Made by a program: the position numbers and the translations under genes. The notes below the pieces were generated by a model. It was not told the DNA's origin and did not search any database. It saw only the letters and a list, made by a program, of their open reading frames with translations. Positions 36,664 through 45,438 of a stretch of 64,000 nucleotides of DNA are shown here, one piece after another. Position 1 is the first letter of the stretch; each line of letters begins with the position of its first letter. Source of the stretch: Komagataeibacter saccharivorans (GTDB lineage Bacteria; Pseudomonadota; Alphaproteobacteria; Acetobacterales; Acetobacteraceae); the NCBI RefSeq assembly GCF_003207825.1, contig NZ_NKTY01000012.1, forward strand, positions 1-64,000, in the 5' to 3' direction.

Positions 36664-37779
36664 CTACTCCGGATCGACGTGAGACGGGAGAGGCGATGAC
36701 TGATAATTGCCACTCCCCGTTACCGTTGTGCCAGCCGGTGTGGTACCTGTGGCGGGTTGCGCGGCAGGCACAGGCTGTGAAACCAGAACCGATCCATCGG
36801 CAACTGCCGCGGGATTCAGCGGTATATTACGCCTGACCTCACCATTGCGCCCCAGCGGCTGCGTTGTAACACCACCGGCGGAAAGTGTCAGCCCTCCCGC
36901 ATTGCCGACCGTCAGTTCCAGCCCGCTCTGGCCCTGGGGGCTCTGCCATGTTTCACCGGGCTGGAGCACATGGTCGTACAGCACAGGCCCACCCGGCCTG
37001 CGCACCTGCACCCATGTCGCGGCGGAAGCGTTCAATGTCACACTGTCTGTCACGGCGGGTGGCGGCGGTGCCTGCGGGGCGGCGGCCTGCTGCGCCAGTG
37101 CGTTGCGGTCCTCTCCCATCTTTTCCAGCGGTACGGGAGGCGTGGCCGCCGGTGCGGGCGGTGGGGCAGCAGGCGTGCCGGTCAGGGCTTCGCGTTCCTG
37201 CGGCGCAAGGGGCTGCGGCGGCGGAACCGGCTGTTCATCCGCCGGTGGCAGGACGGACGCCACCTGCGGCGACGCGGTAGTGGCCGATGACAGTCCGGGC
37301 AGTGTCAGCTTGGCCCGGATATCATGGTCGATACCCTGCGAACCGGTGAAATGGTACCACCCGACATAGGCCCCGACCAGAATGACGATACCGCATAACA
37401 GCAGGACACCCGTGGGAAGGCCCCGATCCGGCAGCGGAACGGGAAAGGACAGTTCGGCGCGACGGGTGAAAGCGCCACGGCTTTCAGTCTTGAAGCGCTG
37501 GACAAGCTGTTCGGTATTCTTCAGGTCCAGCGCATTGGCATAGGTGCGCAGGAAACCAACGGCATAGGCGCTGCCCGGCAGTTCCCCCGGACGCCCCGCC
37601 TCAAGTGCCTCCAGATAAGACAGGCGGATGCGCAGCCATGCCGCGACATCAGGCAGGGTCCAGCCCAGTTCCTCGCGCCGCGCGCGCAGCGTCTCACCCA
37701 CGGATGCCGTTGGTGCGGCACCCGGCGGTGGGGCGGGCGTTGCAGGGTTGGAGCGGGAAACGCGCTTGCCGTCGCTCAT
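36664..37779 (-). CDS. RodZ-like helix-turn-helix membrane protein
   Basis: 371 residues. An N-terminal HTH (VGETLRARREELGWTLPDVAAWLRIRLSYLEALE, residues 27-60) is followed by one transmembrane helix (PTGVLLLCGIVILVGAYVGWY, about 120-140), a Pro/Ala-rich periplasmic linker and a C-terminal DUF4115 beta domain (VTLNASAATWVQVRRPGGPVLYDHVLQPGETW). This is the layout of RodZ, which links MreB to the cell-wall elongation machinery. The long proline-rich linker is typical. Its start overlaps the stop of the oxidoreductase gene (ATGA). Confidence 0.85.
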   Translation of the reverse strand: MSDGKRVSRSNPATPAPPPGAAPTASVGETLRARREELGWTLPDVAAWLRIRLSYLEALEAGRPGELPGSAYAVGFLRTYANALDLKNTEQLVQRFKTESRGAFTRRAELSFPVPLPDRGLPTGVLLLCGIVILVGAYVGWYHFTGSQGIDHDIRAKLTLPGLSSATTASPQVASVLPPADEQPVPPPQPLAPQEREALTGTPAAPPPAPAATPPVPLEKMGEDRNALAQQAAAPQAPPPPAVTDSVTLNASAATWVQVRRPGGPVLYDHVLQPGETWQSPQGQSGLELTVGNAGGLTLSAGGVTTQPLGRNGEVRRNIPLNPAAVADGSVLVSQPVPAAQPATGTTPAGTTVTGSGNYQSSPLPSHVDPE

Positions 37780-38867
37780 CCGTGGCGTGCCCTCTCCTCC
37801 TGCCGGATCAGGGCGTCAATGGCCTGATCGACCAGTTCGTTGATGATTTCGCTAACCGGTTGCTCGCTCGTGATCATGCCAACCGACTGCCCCGCCATGA
37901 CGGAACCGTTTTCGACATCGCCTTCGATCACGGCCCGGCGCAGGGAACCGGCCCAGAAATGCTCGATATCAAGCTGGGCGGCTTCCTTGGTCAGTTCCCC
38001 GGCCTGAAAGCGTCGCAGGGTCTCCGCCTGATGCTCAAGGAAGCGGCGCGTGCCTGCATTGCTCAGCCCGCGCACCGGAATGACCGGAAAGCGTTCGTCA
38101 AGCTGGACGGATGTTACGGCGTCACGTGCATTGGCGCGGAGGAAGGCTTTCTTGAACCGCTCGTGGGCGATGCTTTCGCGCGATGCGGCGAAACGCGTGC
38201 CAAGCTGTGCGCCAGACGCGCCCAGTTCCAGATAGGACAGGATCGCATCCCCCCGCCCCAGCCCACCTGCGACAAATACCGGCACGTCGTGGATATGGGG
38301 CAGGATTTCCTGCGCCAGAACCGTAAGCGATACAGGGCCGACATGGCCGCCAGCTTCCGATCCCTCGATCACCAGTGCGTCAATGCCAAGGCGGATCAGA
38401 CGTTTGGCCAGCACCAGCGCCGGGGCAAAACCGATAGCTTTCGCCCCGCCTTCCTTGATCGCGCGGATGACCGGGCCGGACGGGATGCCGCCGGCCAGCA
38501 CCACATGGCTCACACCGGCATCAAGGCATACGCGGACAAGATCATCCAGCCGGGGGTGCATGGTGATGAGGTTGACGCCGAAGGGGCGGCTGGTCAGCGC
38601 CTGCGTTGCCGCGATTTCCTCGGCCAGACGTTCGGGTTCCATCGCACCACAGGCCAGCACGCCAAAGCCACCGGCGTTGGAAATGGCCGAGACAAGGTTG
38701 CGCTCGCTGACCCAGGACATGGCCCCGGCCAGCAGCGCGTATTCGCTGCCCAGAAAGCGTGTGCCCCGTGCGCACAGGTGATCGAGCCGGCTGCGGGCTT
38801 CAGCCCGGCGGGCGGGATCGGTCGTGGGATCGGCTGCGTGGGGGGCTGTCATTTCCGGTGCGCTCAC
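37776..38867 (-). CDS. NAD(P)H-dependent flavin oxidoreductase / nitronate monooxygenase family
   Basis: 363 residues from GTG 38867, which overlaps the lysC stop; an ATG lies five codons inside (38852). An FMN-binding TIM barrel: LAGAMSWVSERNLVSAISNAGGFGVLA at the N-terminal side, VLAGGIPSG, DALVIEGSEAGGHVG and PVFVAGGLGRGD, as in nitronate monooxygenases and enoyl-ACP reductase II relatives. It may oxidise nitroalkane-type compounds, but the physiological substrate of these paralogues is usually unknown. It lies in a translationally coupled run with lysC and the rodZ-like gene. Confidence 0.85.
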   Translation of the reverse strand: MSAPEMTAPHAADPTTDPARRAEARSRLDHLCARGTRFLGSEYALLAGAMSWVSERNLVSAISNAGGFGVLACGAMEPERLAEEIAATQALTSRPFGVNLITMHPRLDDLVRVCLDAGVSHVVLAGGIPSGPVIRAIKEGGAKAIGFAPALVLAKRLIRLGIDALVIEGSEAGGHVGPVSLTVLAQEILPHIHDVPVFVAGGLGRGDAILSYLELGASGAQLGTRFAASRESIAHERFKKAFLRANARDAVTSVQLDERFPVIPVRGLSNAGTRRFLEHQAETLRRFQAGELTKEAAQLDIEHFWAGSLRRAVIEGDVENGSVMAGQSVGMITSEQPVSEIINELVDQAIDALIRQEERARHG

Positions 38868-40117
38868 GCCGCGTCCAGACCGTAGGCGGTGTGCAGGGCG
38901 CGCACCGCGAGTTCGGTATATTCGGACGCAATCAGCACGGAAACCTTGATTTCGCTGGTCGAGATGACCTGAACGTTGATGTTGCGTTCGGCCAGTGTGC
39001 GGAACATCGTGCTGGCGACACCGGCATGCGAGCGCATGCCAACACCCACCACGCTGATCTTCACCACATCGTCGTCGGTCTGCAGTTCGCCGTACTGGAT
39101 GGTGTCACGATGGCTTTCAAGCGACGCGATGGCGCGTGCGAGGTCGGTCTTGCTGACGGTGAAGGTCATGTTGGTGGTGCCGTCGTCGCCCGTGCTCTGG
39201 ACAATCATGTCCACGTTCACGTTGCTGTCCGCCAGCGGGCCGAACACCGCCGCGGCAATGCCCGGACGGTCGGGAACCCGACGTACGGAAAGCTTCGCCT
39301 CATCACGGGAGTAGGCAATTCCGGCGACCTGTTCCTGTTCCACGATTTCGTCCTCATCCACGACTAATGAACCGGGCAGATGCCCTTCCGTTGGTGCCGG
39401 ACCATCGGTGAAGCTGGACAGCACCTGCACACGCACGCGCTCCTTCATGGCCAGTTCCACACTGCGGGTCTGCAGCACCTTCGCCCCTACGGAAGCGAGT
39501 TCGAGCATCTCTTCGTAGGTAATTCTTGGCAGCTTCCGTGCCTTGGTAACAATACGGGGGTCGGTTGTATAGATTCCGTCCACATCCGTGTAGATATCGC
39601 AGCGATCCGCCTTCAGCGCCGCCGCCAGCGCCACGGCCGACGTATCGGAACCGCCACGGCCCAGAGTCGTGATCCGCTGGTCCGGTCCGATGCCCTGGAA
39701 ACCGGCCACGACCGGCACCTGCCCTGCGCGCATGCTGTCGATCAGTGCCGTGCCGTCAATGGATACGATGCGGGCCTTGGCGTGCGCGTCATCCGTGCGC
39801 AGCGGGATCTGCCAGCCCAGCCACGAACGGGCATTGATACCCAGATTCTGCAGCGCAATGGCCAGAAGGCCGCTTGTTACCTGCTCCCCCGTCGCGACAA
39901 CGCTGTCGTATTCGCGTTCGTCATGGGTGGGGGAAAGATCGCGGCAGTAGCCCACAAGGCGGTTGGTCACGCCTGACATGGCGGAAACGACAACAGCGAC
40001 CTCGCATCCCGCCTCCACCTGTTTCCGGACTTTTTCCGCCACGGCACGAATCCGGTCCAGATCAGCAACGGACGTGCCGCCGAATTTCATCACGATCCGC
40101 GGTACGGTAGGGGACAT
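38864..40117 (-). CDS. lysC: Aspartate kinase
   Basis: 417 residues. It phosphorylates aspartate, the first step to lysine, threonine and methionine. Motifs: VMKFGGTSVAD at the N-terminus, GRGGSDTSAVALAAALKAD and CDIYTDVDGIYTTDPRIV in the kinase domain, then two ACT regulatory domains (IAYSRDEAKLSVRRVPDRPGI and KISVVGVGMRSHAGVASTMF). The size matches single-function lysine/threonine-regulated kinases. Its 3' end overlaps the flavin oxidoreductase gene. It is divergent from ubiG with 136 bases between. Confidence 0.96.
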   Translation of the reverse strand: MSPTVPRIVMKFGGTSVADLDRIRAVAEKVRKQVEAGCEVAVVVSAMSGVTNRLVGYCRDLSPTHDEREYDSVVATGEQVTSGLLAIALQNLGINARSWLGWQIPLRTDDAHAKARIVSIDGTALIDSMRAGQVPVVAGFQGIGPDQRITTLGRGGSDTSAVALAAALKADRCDIYTDVDGIYTTDPRIVTKARKLPRITYEEMLELASVGAKVLQTRSVELAMKERVRVQVLSSFTDGPAPTEGHLPGSLVVDEDEIVEQEQVAGIAYSRDEAKLSVRRVPDRPGIAAAVFGPLADSNVNVDMIVQSTGDDGTTNMTFTVSKTDLARAIASLESHRDTIQYGELQTDDDVVKISVVGVGMRSHAGVASTMFRTLAERNINVQVISTSEIKVSVLIASEYTELAVRALHTAYGLDAA

Positions 40118-40253
40118 CGGGATAACGGCTCCATCATTCAGGCATCAGCTTATCCGGATTGCGGCCCTGCCGGGCCATCCGGGGCATTGCGGTTATGCGC
40201 AAGCCGCGTCACATACAACCCCCCAGCTTCCGCGTCCAGCGGGAGAAAGCCAA

Positions 40254-41021
40254 ATGAAAGGCGGTGCAACCATGCAGCATCACGATTCGACCGTTCTGTC
40301 GGCAGATTCGGTCGCCCCGGACGAGATCGCCCATTTCAGCGATCTGGCCGCCCGGTGGTGGGACCCGTCTGGCCCGATGCGCCCGCTGCACGCCATGAAC
40401 GACCTGCGCATTCAGTGGAGCCTGCGCCATCTGGTGGCACCCGAAGATGCGCAGGGCGCCCGACGCACCCTGCTGGATATCGGCTGTGGCGCCGGACTGG
40501 CCAGCGAGGCATTCGCGCGGGCCGGATTTGATGTGACCGGCATTGATGCCGCACAGGCGGCGATAACGGCAGGCAGGCTGCACCTGCGCCAGCATCCCCT
40601 GCCCGCTTCCGCCGGTCCGCTGGCCTACCGCTGTGGCAGCGCGGAAGAACTGGTGGCGGAAAATGCCCGTTATGACGCCATTTCCGCACTGGAGGTAATC
40701 GAGCACGTAACCGATCCTGCCGCCTTCCTGCGCATGCTTGGCAGCCTTCTGCGCCCCGGTGGGGTCATGGTGGTTTCGACCATGAACCGGACATGGCGTT
40801 CCCTCGCCATGGCCAAGATCGGGGCGGAATACGTGCTGCGACTGCTTCCCGTGGGTACGCATGACTGGCGCAAGTTCATAACGCCTGCCGAACTGGGCCA
40901 GTATGCGGCGGCCGCGGGCCTGCGTGTGACCGATGTTGCAGGCATGGTGCCGGGCCTTGGTGGCTGGCGGGAAAGCCGCGACATGGCGGTGAACTACATC
41001 GCGGCCCTTGTGCGCGACTGA
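40254..41021 (+). CDS. ubiG: Ubiquinone biosynthesis O-methyltransferase UbiG
   Basis: 255 residues from ATG 40254 with GGGAGAAA upstream. A SAM methyltransferase that performs both O-methylations in ubiquinone synthesis. Typical segments: FSDLAARWWDPSGPMRPLHAMN, motif I LLDIGCGAGLASEAFARAG, ISALEVIEHVTDPAAFL, and VSTMNRTWRSLAMAKIGAEY. The gene is often beside lysC in Alphaproteobacteria. Ubiquinone is the electron acceptor for the glucose and aldehyde dehydrogenases in this window. A hairpin covers its stop codon. Confidence 0.95.
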   Translation: MKGGATMQHHDSTVLSADSVAPDEIAHFSDLAARWWDPSGPMRPLHAMNDLRIQWSLRHLVAPEDAQGARRTLLDIGCGAGLASEAFARAGFDVTGIDAAQAAITAGRLHLRQHPLPASAGPLAYRCGSAEELVAENARYDAISALEVIEHVTDPAAFLRMLGSLLRPGGVMVVSTMNRTWRSLAMAKIGAEYVLRLLPVGTHDWRKFITPAELGQYAAAAGLRVTDVAGMVPGLGGWRESRDMAVNYIAALVRD

Positions 41022-41037
41022 ACGGCGCGCACAAGGG
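41005..41037. terminator. Hairpin over the ubiG stop
   Basis: Perfect 12-base arms (41005-41016, 41026-41037) with a 9-base loop that contains the ubiG stop. It lies between the convergent ubiG and lactonase genes and has weak T content behind it. Translating ribosomes would cover the left arm, so it can only form after termination. Confidence 0.55.
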
Positions 41038-41053
41038 TATTATTGGCCCGGCT

Positions 41054-42286
41054 TCAGATCGTGTTCATGAACGCGAATGTGGTCGGGCTGCCTACGGGCG
41101 TGAAGTTCCACGTGAAGTCCAGTACCCCGGTCTGGGCATTGACCTTGAACGACGTGACCGAATCGCTGCGCTGGTTGGCGCAGAACAGGAAATTGCCGCT
41201 GGGATCGAACATCATCGAACGCCCGTAGTCGGCATGCATCCAGATCTCATCCACAAGGTTGAGCGTGCCGTCGTCATTGACGTGGAAACTGGCCAGCGAA
41301 TCACCAAGCCGGTTCGAGACGTACAGGTAACGCCCCTGCGGCGAAAGCAGGATGCCTGCTGCCAGCGTGCTGCCACGGAAATGCGGGGTCACGGTGCTGA
41401 CGGTCTGCTGGGGTACGATTTCGCCGGTCTGGGGATTGAAGGTGGCGGCCACCACTTTCGAATCCTGTTCGCCAAGAATGTAGATCATCGTGCCTTTTTC
41501 ATTGAAGGCGAAATGGCGCGGGGCGGACCCCGGCGTCATGGCGATGAATGGCGTCTTGGCAGGGACAAGCCGACCGGCATGGGTGTCCAGTGTCCAGACA
41601 TATACCCGGTCCAGACCCGCATCGCACGCCAGCACGAAACGGCCCGACGGGTCGGATGCCACCATATGCACATGGGCCGAGGAATGGTCGCTTATGGCAA
41701 AATTGCCCGGCGGGTTGTCGCTGGCCCGGTCGGGCATGCGCGGGCCGGTATTGTGCACCACGTCCGTCGGGTCGCCCAGACTGCCATCAGGATGGATCGG
41801 CAGGATTCCCACCGTGCCACCCATGTAGTTGGCCACCATCACATATTTGCCCGAGGCATGGATGCTGAGATGTGCGGGCACGGCACCGCCTGAACGCACC
41901 ACGTTGAGCTTGGTCAGTTCACCGCTGGAGCGGTTGACGGAAAAGGCGGTGACGCACCCTTCCTGATTCGCATTGAAATCATTGATTTCGCTGAGCGCGT
42001 ACAGATGGCGGTTATCGGCGGACAGCACCAGAAAGGATGGGCTGGCAATATCCACATAGGTCATGAGCGGCGAAAGGCTGCTGGTATCGGGGTTCATTTC
42101 AAATACGGAAATGCCCTGCCCGTTGCCTGCGCCCCCCGGCGGACCGTGCTGGGTATAGCCGCCGATATAACAGATGATCCGGGGTTTGGCCGGGGCATCG
42201 GCCATGGCGCGCCGGGACAGGGCGGGCGCGCCCGCGGCGGCGACCAGCGTGGAGGCGAAGGCGCGGCGGGAAATGTTGCAGCTCAT
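41054..42286 (-). CDS. Lactonase family seven-bladed beta-propeller protein
   Basis: 410 residues from ATG 42286. A twin-arginine signal ISRRAFASTLVAAAG at residues 5-19, ending near RAMADA, suggests Tat export to the periplasm. The mature part resembles the Pgl/carboxy-cis,cis-muconate lactonase propeller family (IGGYTQHG, SFLVLSADNRHLYALSE, GTMIYILGEQDSKVVAATF, GRYLYVSNRLGDSLA). A periplasmic 6-phosphogluconolactonase role is unlikely for an exported protein; it could hydrolyse gluconolactone made by the glucose dehydrogenase, but this is speculation. The DUF2147 gene lies 46 bases upstream. Confidence 0.82.
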   Translation of the reverse strand: MSCNISRRAFASTLVAAAGAPALSRRAMADAPAKPRIICYIGGYTQHGPPGGAGNGQGISVFEMNPDTSSLSPLMTYVDIASPSFLVLSADNRHLYALSEINDFNANQEGCVTAFSVNRSSGELTKLNVVRSGGAVPAHLSIHASGKYVMVANYMGGTVGILPIHPDGSLGDPTDVVHNTGPRMPDRASDNPPGNFAISDHSSAHVHMVASDPSGRFVLACDAGLDRVYVWTLDTHAGRLVPAKTPFIAMTPGSAPRHFAFNEKGTMIYILGEQDSKVVAATFNPQTGEIVPQQTVSTVTPHFRGSTLAAGILLSPQGRYLYVSNRLGDSLASFHVNDDGTLNLVDEIWMHADYGRSMMFDPSGNFLFCANQRSDSVTSFKVNAQTGVLDFTWNFTPVGSPTTFAFMNTI

Positions 42287-42332
42287 GGAAAAAAGGCGAT
42301 CCCAATCAGTTGGAAATGGTTTTGCCCCCGGT

Positions 42333-42857
42333 CTAGGGCAGCTTGCAGGCAGGGCCAATGGTACCGGTATAGCGGCTCCATGTTTCGGTTTCACCAAATA
42401 ACGGCACCGCCACGAAGCCGCGCAGCTTCAGGTCACCTGACTGTGAAACCCACAGCTTGGCATGGTAGACATGTCCCGTATCGGGATCGGTTACATGGCC
42501 GTTCCAGTGTCCCTGCTCGTCCCGATCCGGTGTAAACCCGTCCAGCATCGGCAGGTTGCATTCAGGCTGCCCGCGTTTGTCACGGGGCATTTCGGTCGTA
42601 TAGCGCAGGCCGACCAGCCGCCCGCACAGTTTCTGCCCGCAATGGCCGATTTCAAACACGCCATCGTGGTCCCGGGTCATCCAGTGGCCCACCACGTCCG
42701 GCTCGGCGGCCGGACTGTCAGCGCGGGCGGCGGGTGCGCCCTGCATGGTCACTGCAATCGCCATGGCGGATAGCGTGGTCGCGGCGGTGGCGGCCAGACG
42801 GTGCACAATGCCCGTCATGCTGCTGCGTGCGCCATTGTCCTTGTTAGTGTCGTGCAT
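42333..42857 (-). CDS. DUF2147 family secreted protein
   Basis: 174 residues from ATG 42857, which has GGGGAG 9 bases upstream. A long N-terminal region leads to a signal segment (LAATAATTLSAMAIAVTMQGAPAARA). The mature domain, VVGHWMTRDHDGVFEIGHCG followed by LCGRLVGLR and YHAKLWVSQSGDLKLRGFV, matches DUF2147, a small beta-barrel-like periplasmic domain of unknown function. It ends with ETWSRYTG, also typical. Likely co-transcribed with the lactonase gene. Confidence 0.85.
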   Translation of the reverse strand: MHDTNKDNGARSSMTGIVHRLAATAATTLSAMAIAVTMQGAPAARADSPAAEPDVVGHWMTRDHDGVFEIGHCGQKLCGRLVGLRYTTEMPRDKRGQPECNLPMLDGFTPDRDEQGHWNGHVTDPDTGHVYHAKLWVSQSGDLKLRGFVAVPLFGETETWSRYTGTIGPACKLP

Positions 42858-42926
42858 TTCAAATCGCTCCCCGACATGGCATGCCAACGGATGGCCTGTG
42901 GTGCCGTCCGTGCCTGCGTGTTCCCT

Positions 42927-43388
42927 TTAGCTATCGGCCCGGCGGACCCACGGAATCAATTGAACGTCCACGCCTTCCTCATCCAGTTCGGCGCGTTCGT
43001 GTGCTGTCATGTTGCCATAAATGCTCCGGGCTTCGCTTTCGCCCCGATGCATGCTCAGGGCTTCCTCGGCAAAGCGGTCGCCCACGTCTTCGCAATGTTC
43101 CTCAATCGTCTCACGCATTTTCTGTAACAGAGCGATCATGGCGTCGGGCACTCCCGCAGACGCATGGCCGGGTGGCGTGGCGGGCGGTGCGGCTTCCTGT
43201 TCAACCGGTGCGGGCATGCCGCCGCCCGTGTGGACAGCCGGGGCCATGAGCGCACGTTCCACCTTTGTCACGCCGCATTGCGGGCAGGACAGCAGCCCGC
43301 TTTCGGCCTGACGCTCGAATGCGCTGCTGCCGGGAAACCACCCTTCGAATTCGTGTCCCGCGCTACAGCGTAGCTGATACCGGATCAT
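42927..43388 (-). CDS. DUF1178 family protein
   Basis: 153 residues. The N-terminal MIRYQLRCSAGHEFEGWFPGS, then LLSCPQCGVTKVERALMAPAV, is the DUF1178 signature, a small zinc-ribbon-like motif with CPxC. The C-terminal half (IALLQKMRETIEEHCEDVGDRFAEEALSMHRGE) is also conserved in the family. Function unknown. It follows grxC on the same strand by 18 bases; this grxC-DUF1178 pairing is common in Alphaproteobacteria. Confidence 0.92.
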   Translation of the reverse strand: MIRYQLRCSAGHEFEGWFPGSSAFERQAESGLLSCPQCGVTKVERALMAPAVHTGGGMPAPVEQEAAPPATPPGHASAGVPDAMIALLQKMRETIEEHCEDVGDRFAEEALSMHRGESEARSIYGNMTAHERAELDEEGVDVQLIPWVRRADS

Positions 43389-43406
43389 ACCCTCTCCGCG
43401 TGGATG

Positions 43407-43667
43407 TCAGTCCGTGGCCAGCACGGCGTCGAGTTTGCCTGCCCGTTCCAGCGCCATCAGGTCATCACAGCCGCCAATGGGAGCATTGTCGACAAAGATC
43501 TGGGGCACGGTGGTACGGCCACCTGAACGCCGGATGGAATCCGCCCGTTCTGGCGTGCCATGCGGGGCGTTGATTTCATTGAAGGACACGCCCTTCTGCG
43601 TCAGCAGGCGGACGGCGCGGATGCAATAGGGGCAGCCGGGCTGGGTGTAGATGTCGATAGCAGGCAT
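43407..43667 (-). CDS. grxC: Glutaredoxin 3
   Basis: 86 residues, the standard size. The active site CPYC is at residues 12-15, and RRSGGRTTVPQIFVDNAPIGGCDDL carries the cis-Pro and glutathione-binding region. A dithiol glutaredoxin that reduces ribonucleotide reductase and protein-glutathione mixed disulfides in the cytoplasm. comF ends 69 bases upstream on the same strand. Confidence 0.95.
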   Translation of the reverse strand: MPAIDIYTQPGCPYCIRAVRLLTQKGVSFNEINAPHGTPERADSIRRSGGRTTVPQIFVDNAPIGGCDDLMALERAGKLDAVLATD

Positions 43668-43736
43668 TGAACCTTCACTTGGCTGTTGGTCTGTCCACCG
43701 GGACGATCTGCGGCAGACTGTTGAAACCAGCTTATC

Positions 43737-44567
43737 CTATTGTTGTTCATGCTGGCCACAGGCACGCGCGGCGGCGATGACATCCACCCGTCCGGCGCCC
43801 GCGGCCAGCAGGCTGCTGGCGCAGGCGGCAAGCGTGGCCCCCGTGGTCATCACGTCGTCCACCACGATGATGTGGCGCCCCGTGATGGCCTCCCGTCGGG
43901 TGGGGCGCACGCTGATGGCCCCCTGCATCAGCCTCTGGCGCTGGATGCGCCCCTGTCCACCCAGCGGGCGGGTTGCGCGCGTGCGGATCAGGCCGTCCAT
44001 CAGCGTCTGCGCACCGGTCATGCGGCCCAGCGCACGCGCCAGCAGCGCGGCCTGATTATACCGGCGCGTAAACAGCCGCCGCCGATGTAGCGGAACGGGC
44101 ACGAGCATACTGTCCGCATAGATCAGATCCGCAGCCGCTGTCGTCATGTAACGTGCCAGCAGTTGTGCGTTTTCCGTCCGGTCAGCATATTTTAGGGGCA
44201 GGATCAGTCGCCGTGGCATGTCATCATAAACCATGGCTGCTCTGCCCGCCTGCCACGGTGGCGGGTTTTCTTCACATGATGCGCAGGTCATGGCAGGGCC
44301 GCCTGCCGCGCGGGATGTGAACGGCAGCGCGCAACGGACGCAGTATGGCGCGGTTATCAGGTGCAGTTGTGCCACGCAGGCCCCGCAGAGATGGCCCGCC
44401 TGCATGACCGTGACACCGCAGCCCAGACAGTGCGGCGGGAACAGGATATCCAGCACCTGCGTTCCGGCCCTTCGCCACCAGTGCGGGGATTCGGGTTGCG
44501 TCACGTCTTCACGCGATCGTGGGGTTGGCAGGTCGGATGCGCAGGGGCACATCGGGGGGATGAGCAT
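43737..44567 (-). CDS. comF: ComF family phosphoribosyltransferase-like protein
   Basis: Up to 276 residues from ATG 44567; later starts at 44552 (ATG) or 44504 (GTG) are possible. N-terminal zinc-finger cysteines (CLGCG, CGAC, CVRC, CASC) precede a type I phosphoribosyltransferase domain with the PRPP loop IIVVDDVMTTGATLAAC. ComF is needed for DNA uptake in some naturally competent bacteria, but it is widespread elsewhere. The predicted start overlaps that of the plus-strand methyltransferase at 44566, so the two genes are head to head with no gap. Confidence 0.9.
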   Translation of the reverse strand: MLIPPMCPCASDLPTPRSREDVTQPESPHWWRRAGTQVLDILFPPHCLGCGVTVMQAGHLCGACVAQLHLITAPYCVRCALPFTSRAAGGPAMTCASCEENPPPWQAGRAAMVYDDMPRRLILPLKYADRTENAQLLARYMTTAAADLIYADSMLVPVPLHRRRLFTRRYNQAALLARALGRMTGAQTLMDGLIRTRATRPLGGQGRIQRQRLMQGAISVRPTRREAITGRHIIVVDDVMTTGATLAACASSLLAAGAGRVDVIAAARACGQHEQQ

Positions 44568-45423
44568 GGATGTGCCACAGATATTTGACCGTCGTATCGT
44601 GCGCCTGCATCGGGACCGTGCGGCGGATCAGGTCGATCATGTCCGGCCCGTGCTGGAGGAAGCGGCCGGTCGCCTTCTGGACCGGCTGGATGATGTCACC
44701 CGTTCCTTCGGCACGGCGCTGGATATTGGTGGACGGGGTGTTATGGCCCCCCTGCTGCGTGGGCGGGGTATCGCCACGGTTGCGGGAGACCTGTCGCCGC
44801 GCATGTGCGCGCGCGATGGCGGTCCTGCGGTGTGCATGGATGACGAGTGGCTGCCCTTTGCTCCTGCCAGTTTTGATCTGGTGGTGGCCTGCCTGTCGCT
44901 GCACTGGGTCAATGACCTGCCGGGGCTGCTGGCGCAGGTCCGTAATATACTGGTGCCCGATGGGCTGTTTCTGGCCTGCATGCCGGTCCTGCCTACGCTG
45001 GCCGGGCTGCGCCATGCGTTGATGGAAGCCGAAACCGCGCATCAGGGTGGGATTTCGCCACGGGTAGCGCCCTTCCCCGGCCTGCGGGACTGTGCCGGAC
45101 TGTTGCAACGCGCGGGATTTGCCCTGCCGGTGGCGGATCTGGATGTGATCCATCTGTCTTACCAGACCCCGGTGGGTCTGATCGCGGATCTGAGGCACGC
45201 TGGCGAGACAAATGCCCTGTGCCAGCGCACGCGCAAGGTCACGCCTGCTGCCCTGCTGGCCGATGCGCTGGGGCGTCTGCCCCGTGACGATGACGGAAGT
45301 ATCGCGCAGGACCTGCATATTGCGGTCATGACGGGCTGGGCCCCTGCTCCCACGCAGCCGCAACCCCTGCGGCCGGGACAGTTCACGACCCCTCTGGAAG
45401 ATGCCCTGCGCGACAGCCCCTAG
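44566..45423 (+). CDS. SAM-dependent methyltransferase, NDUFAF5-like
   Basis: 285 residues from ATG 44566, with GGGGG 6 bases before; ATG 44560 is also in frame. It begins DVPQIFDRRIVRLHRDRAA and has motif I ALDIGGRGVMAPLL, then FDLVVACLSLHWVNDLPGLLAQ, a pattern shared with BioC and with the mitochondrial complex I assembly factor NDUFAF5. Bacterial relatives next to comF are common in Alphaproteobacteria and usually annotated only as methyltransferases. The separate BioC in the biotin operon makes a biotin role unlikely here. Convergent with moaA, 15 bases apart. Confidence 0.82.
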   Translation: MDVPQIFDRRIVRLHRDRAADQVDHVRPVLEEAAGRLLDRLDDVTRSFGTALDIGGRGVMAPLLRGRGIATVAGDLSPRMCARDGGPAVCMDDEWLPFAPASFDLVVACLSLHWVNDLPGLLAQVRNILVPDGLFLACMPVLPTLAGLRHALMEAETAHQGGISPRVAPFPGLRDCAGLLQRAGFALPVADLDVIHLSYQTPVGLIADLRHAGETNALCQRTRKVTPAALLADALGRLPRDDDGSIAQDLHIAVMTGWAPAPTQPQPLRPGQFTTPLEDALRDSP

Positions 45424-45438
45424 CATGACAGACCGCTT

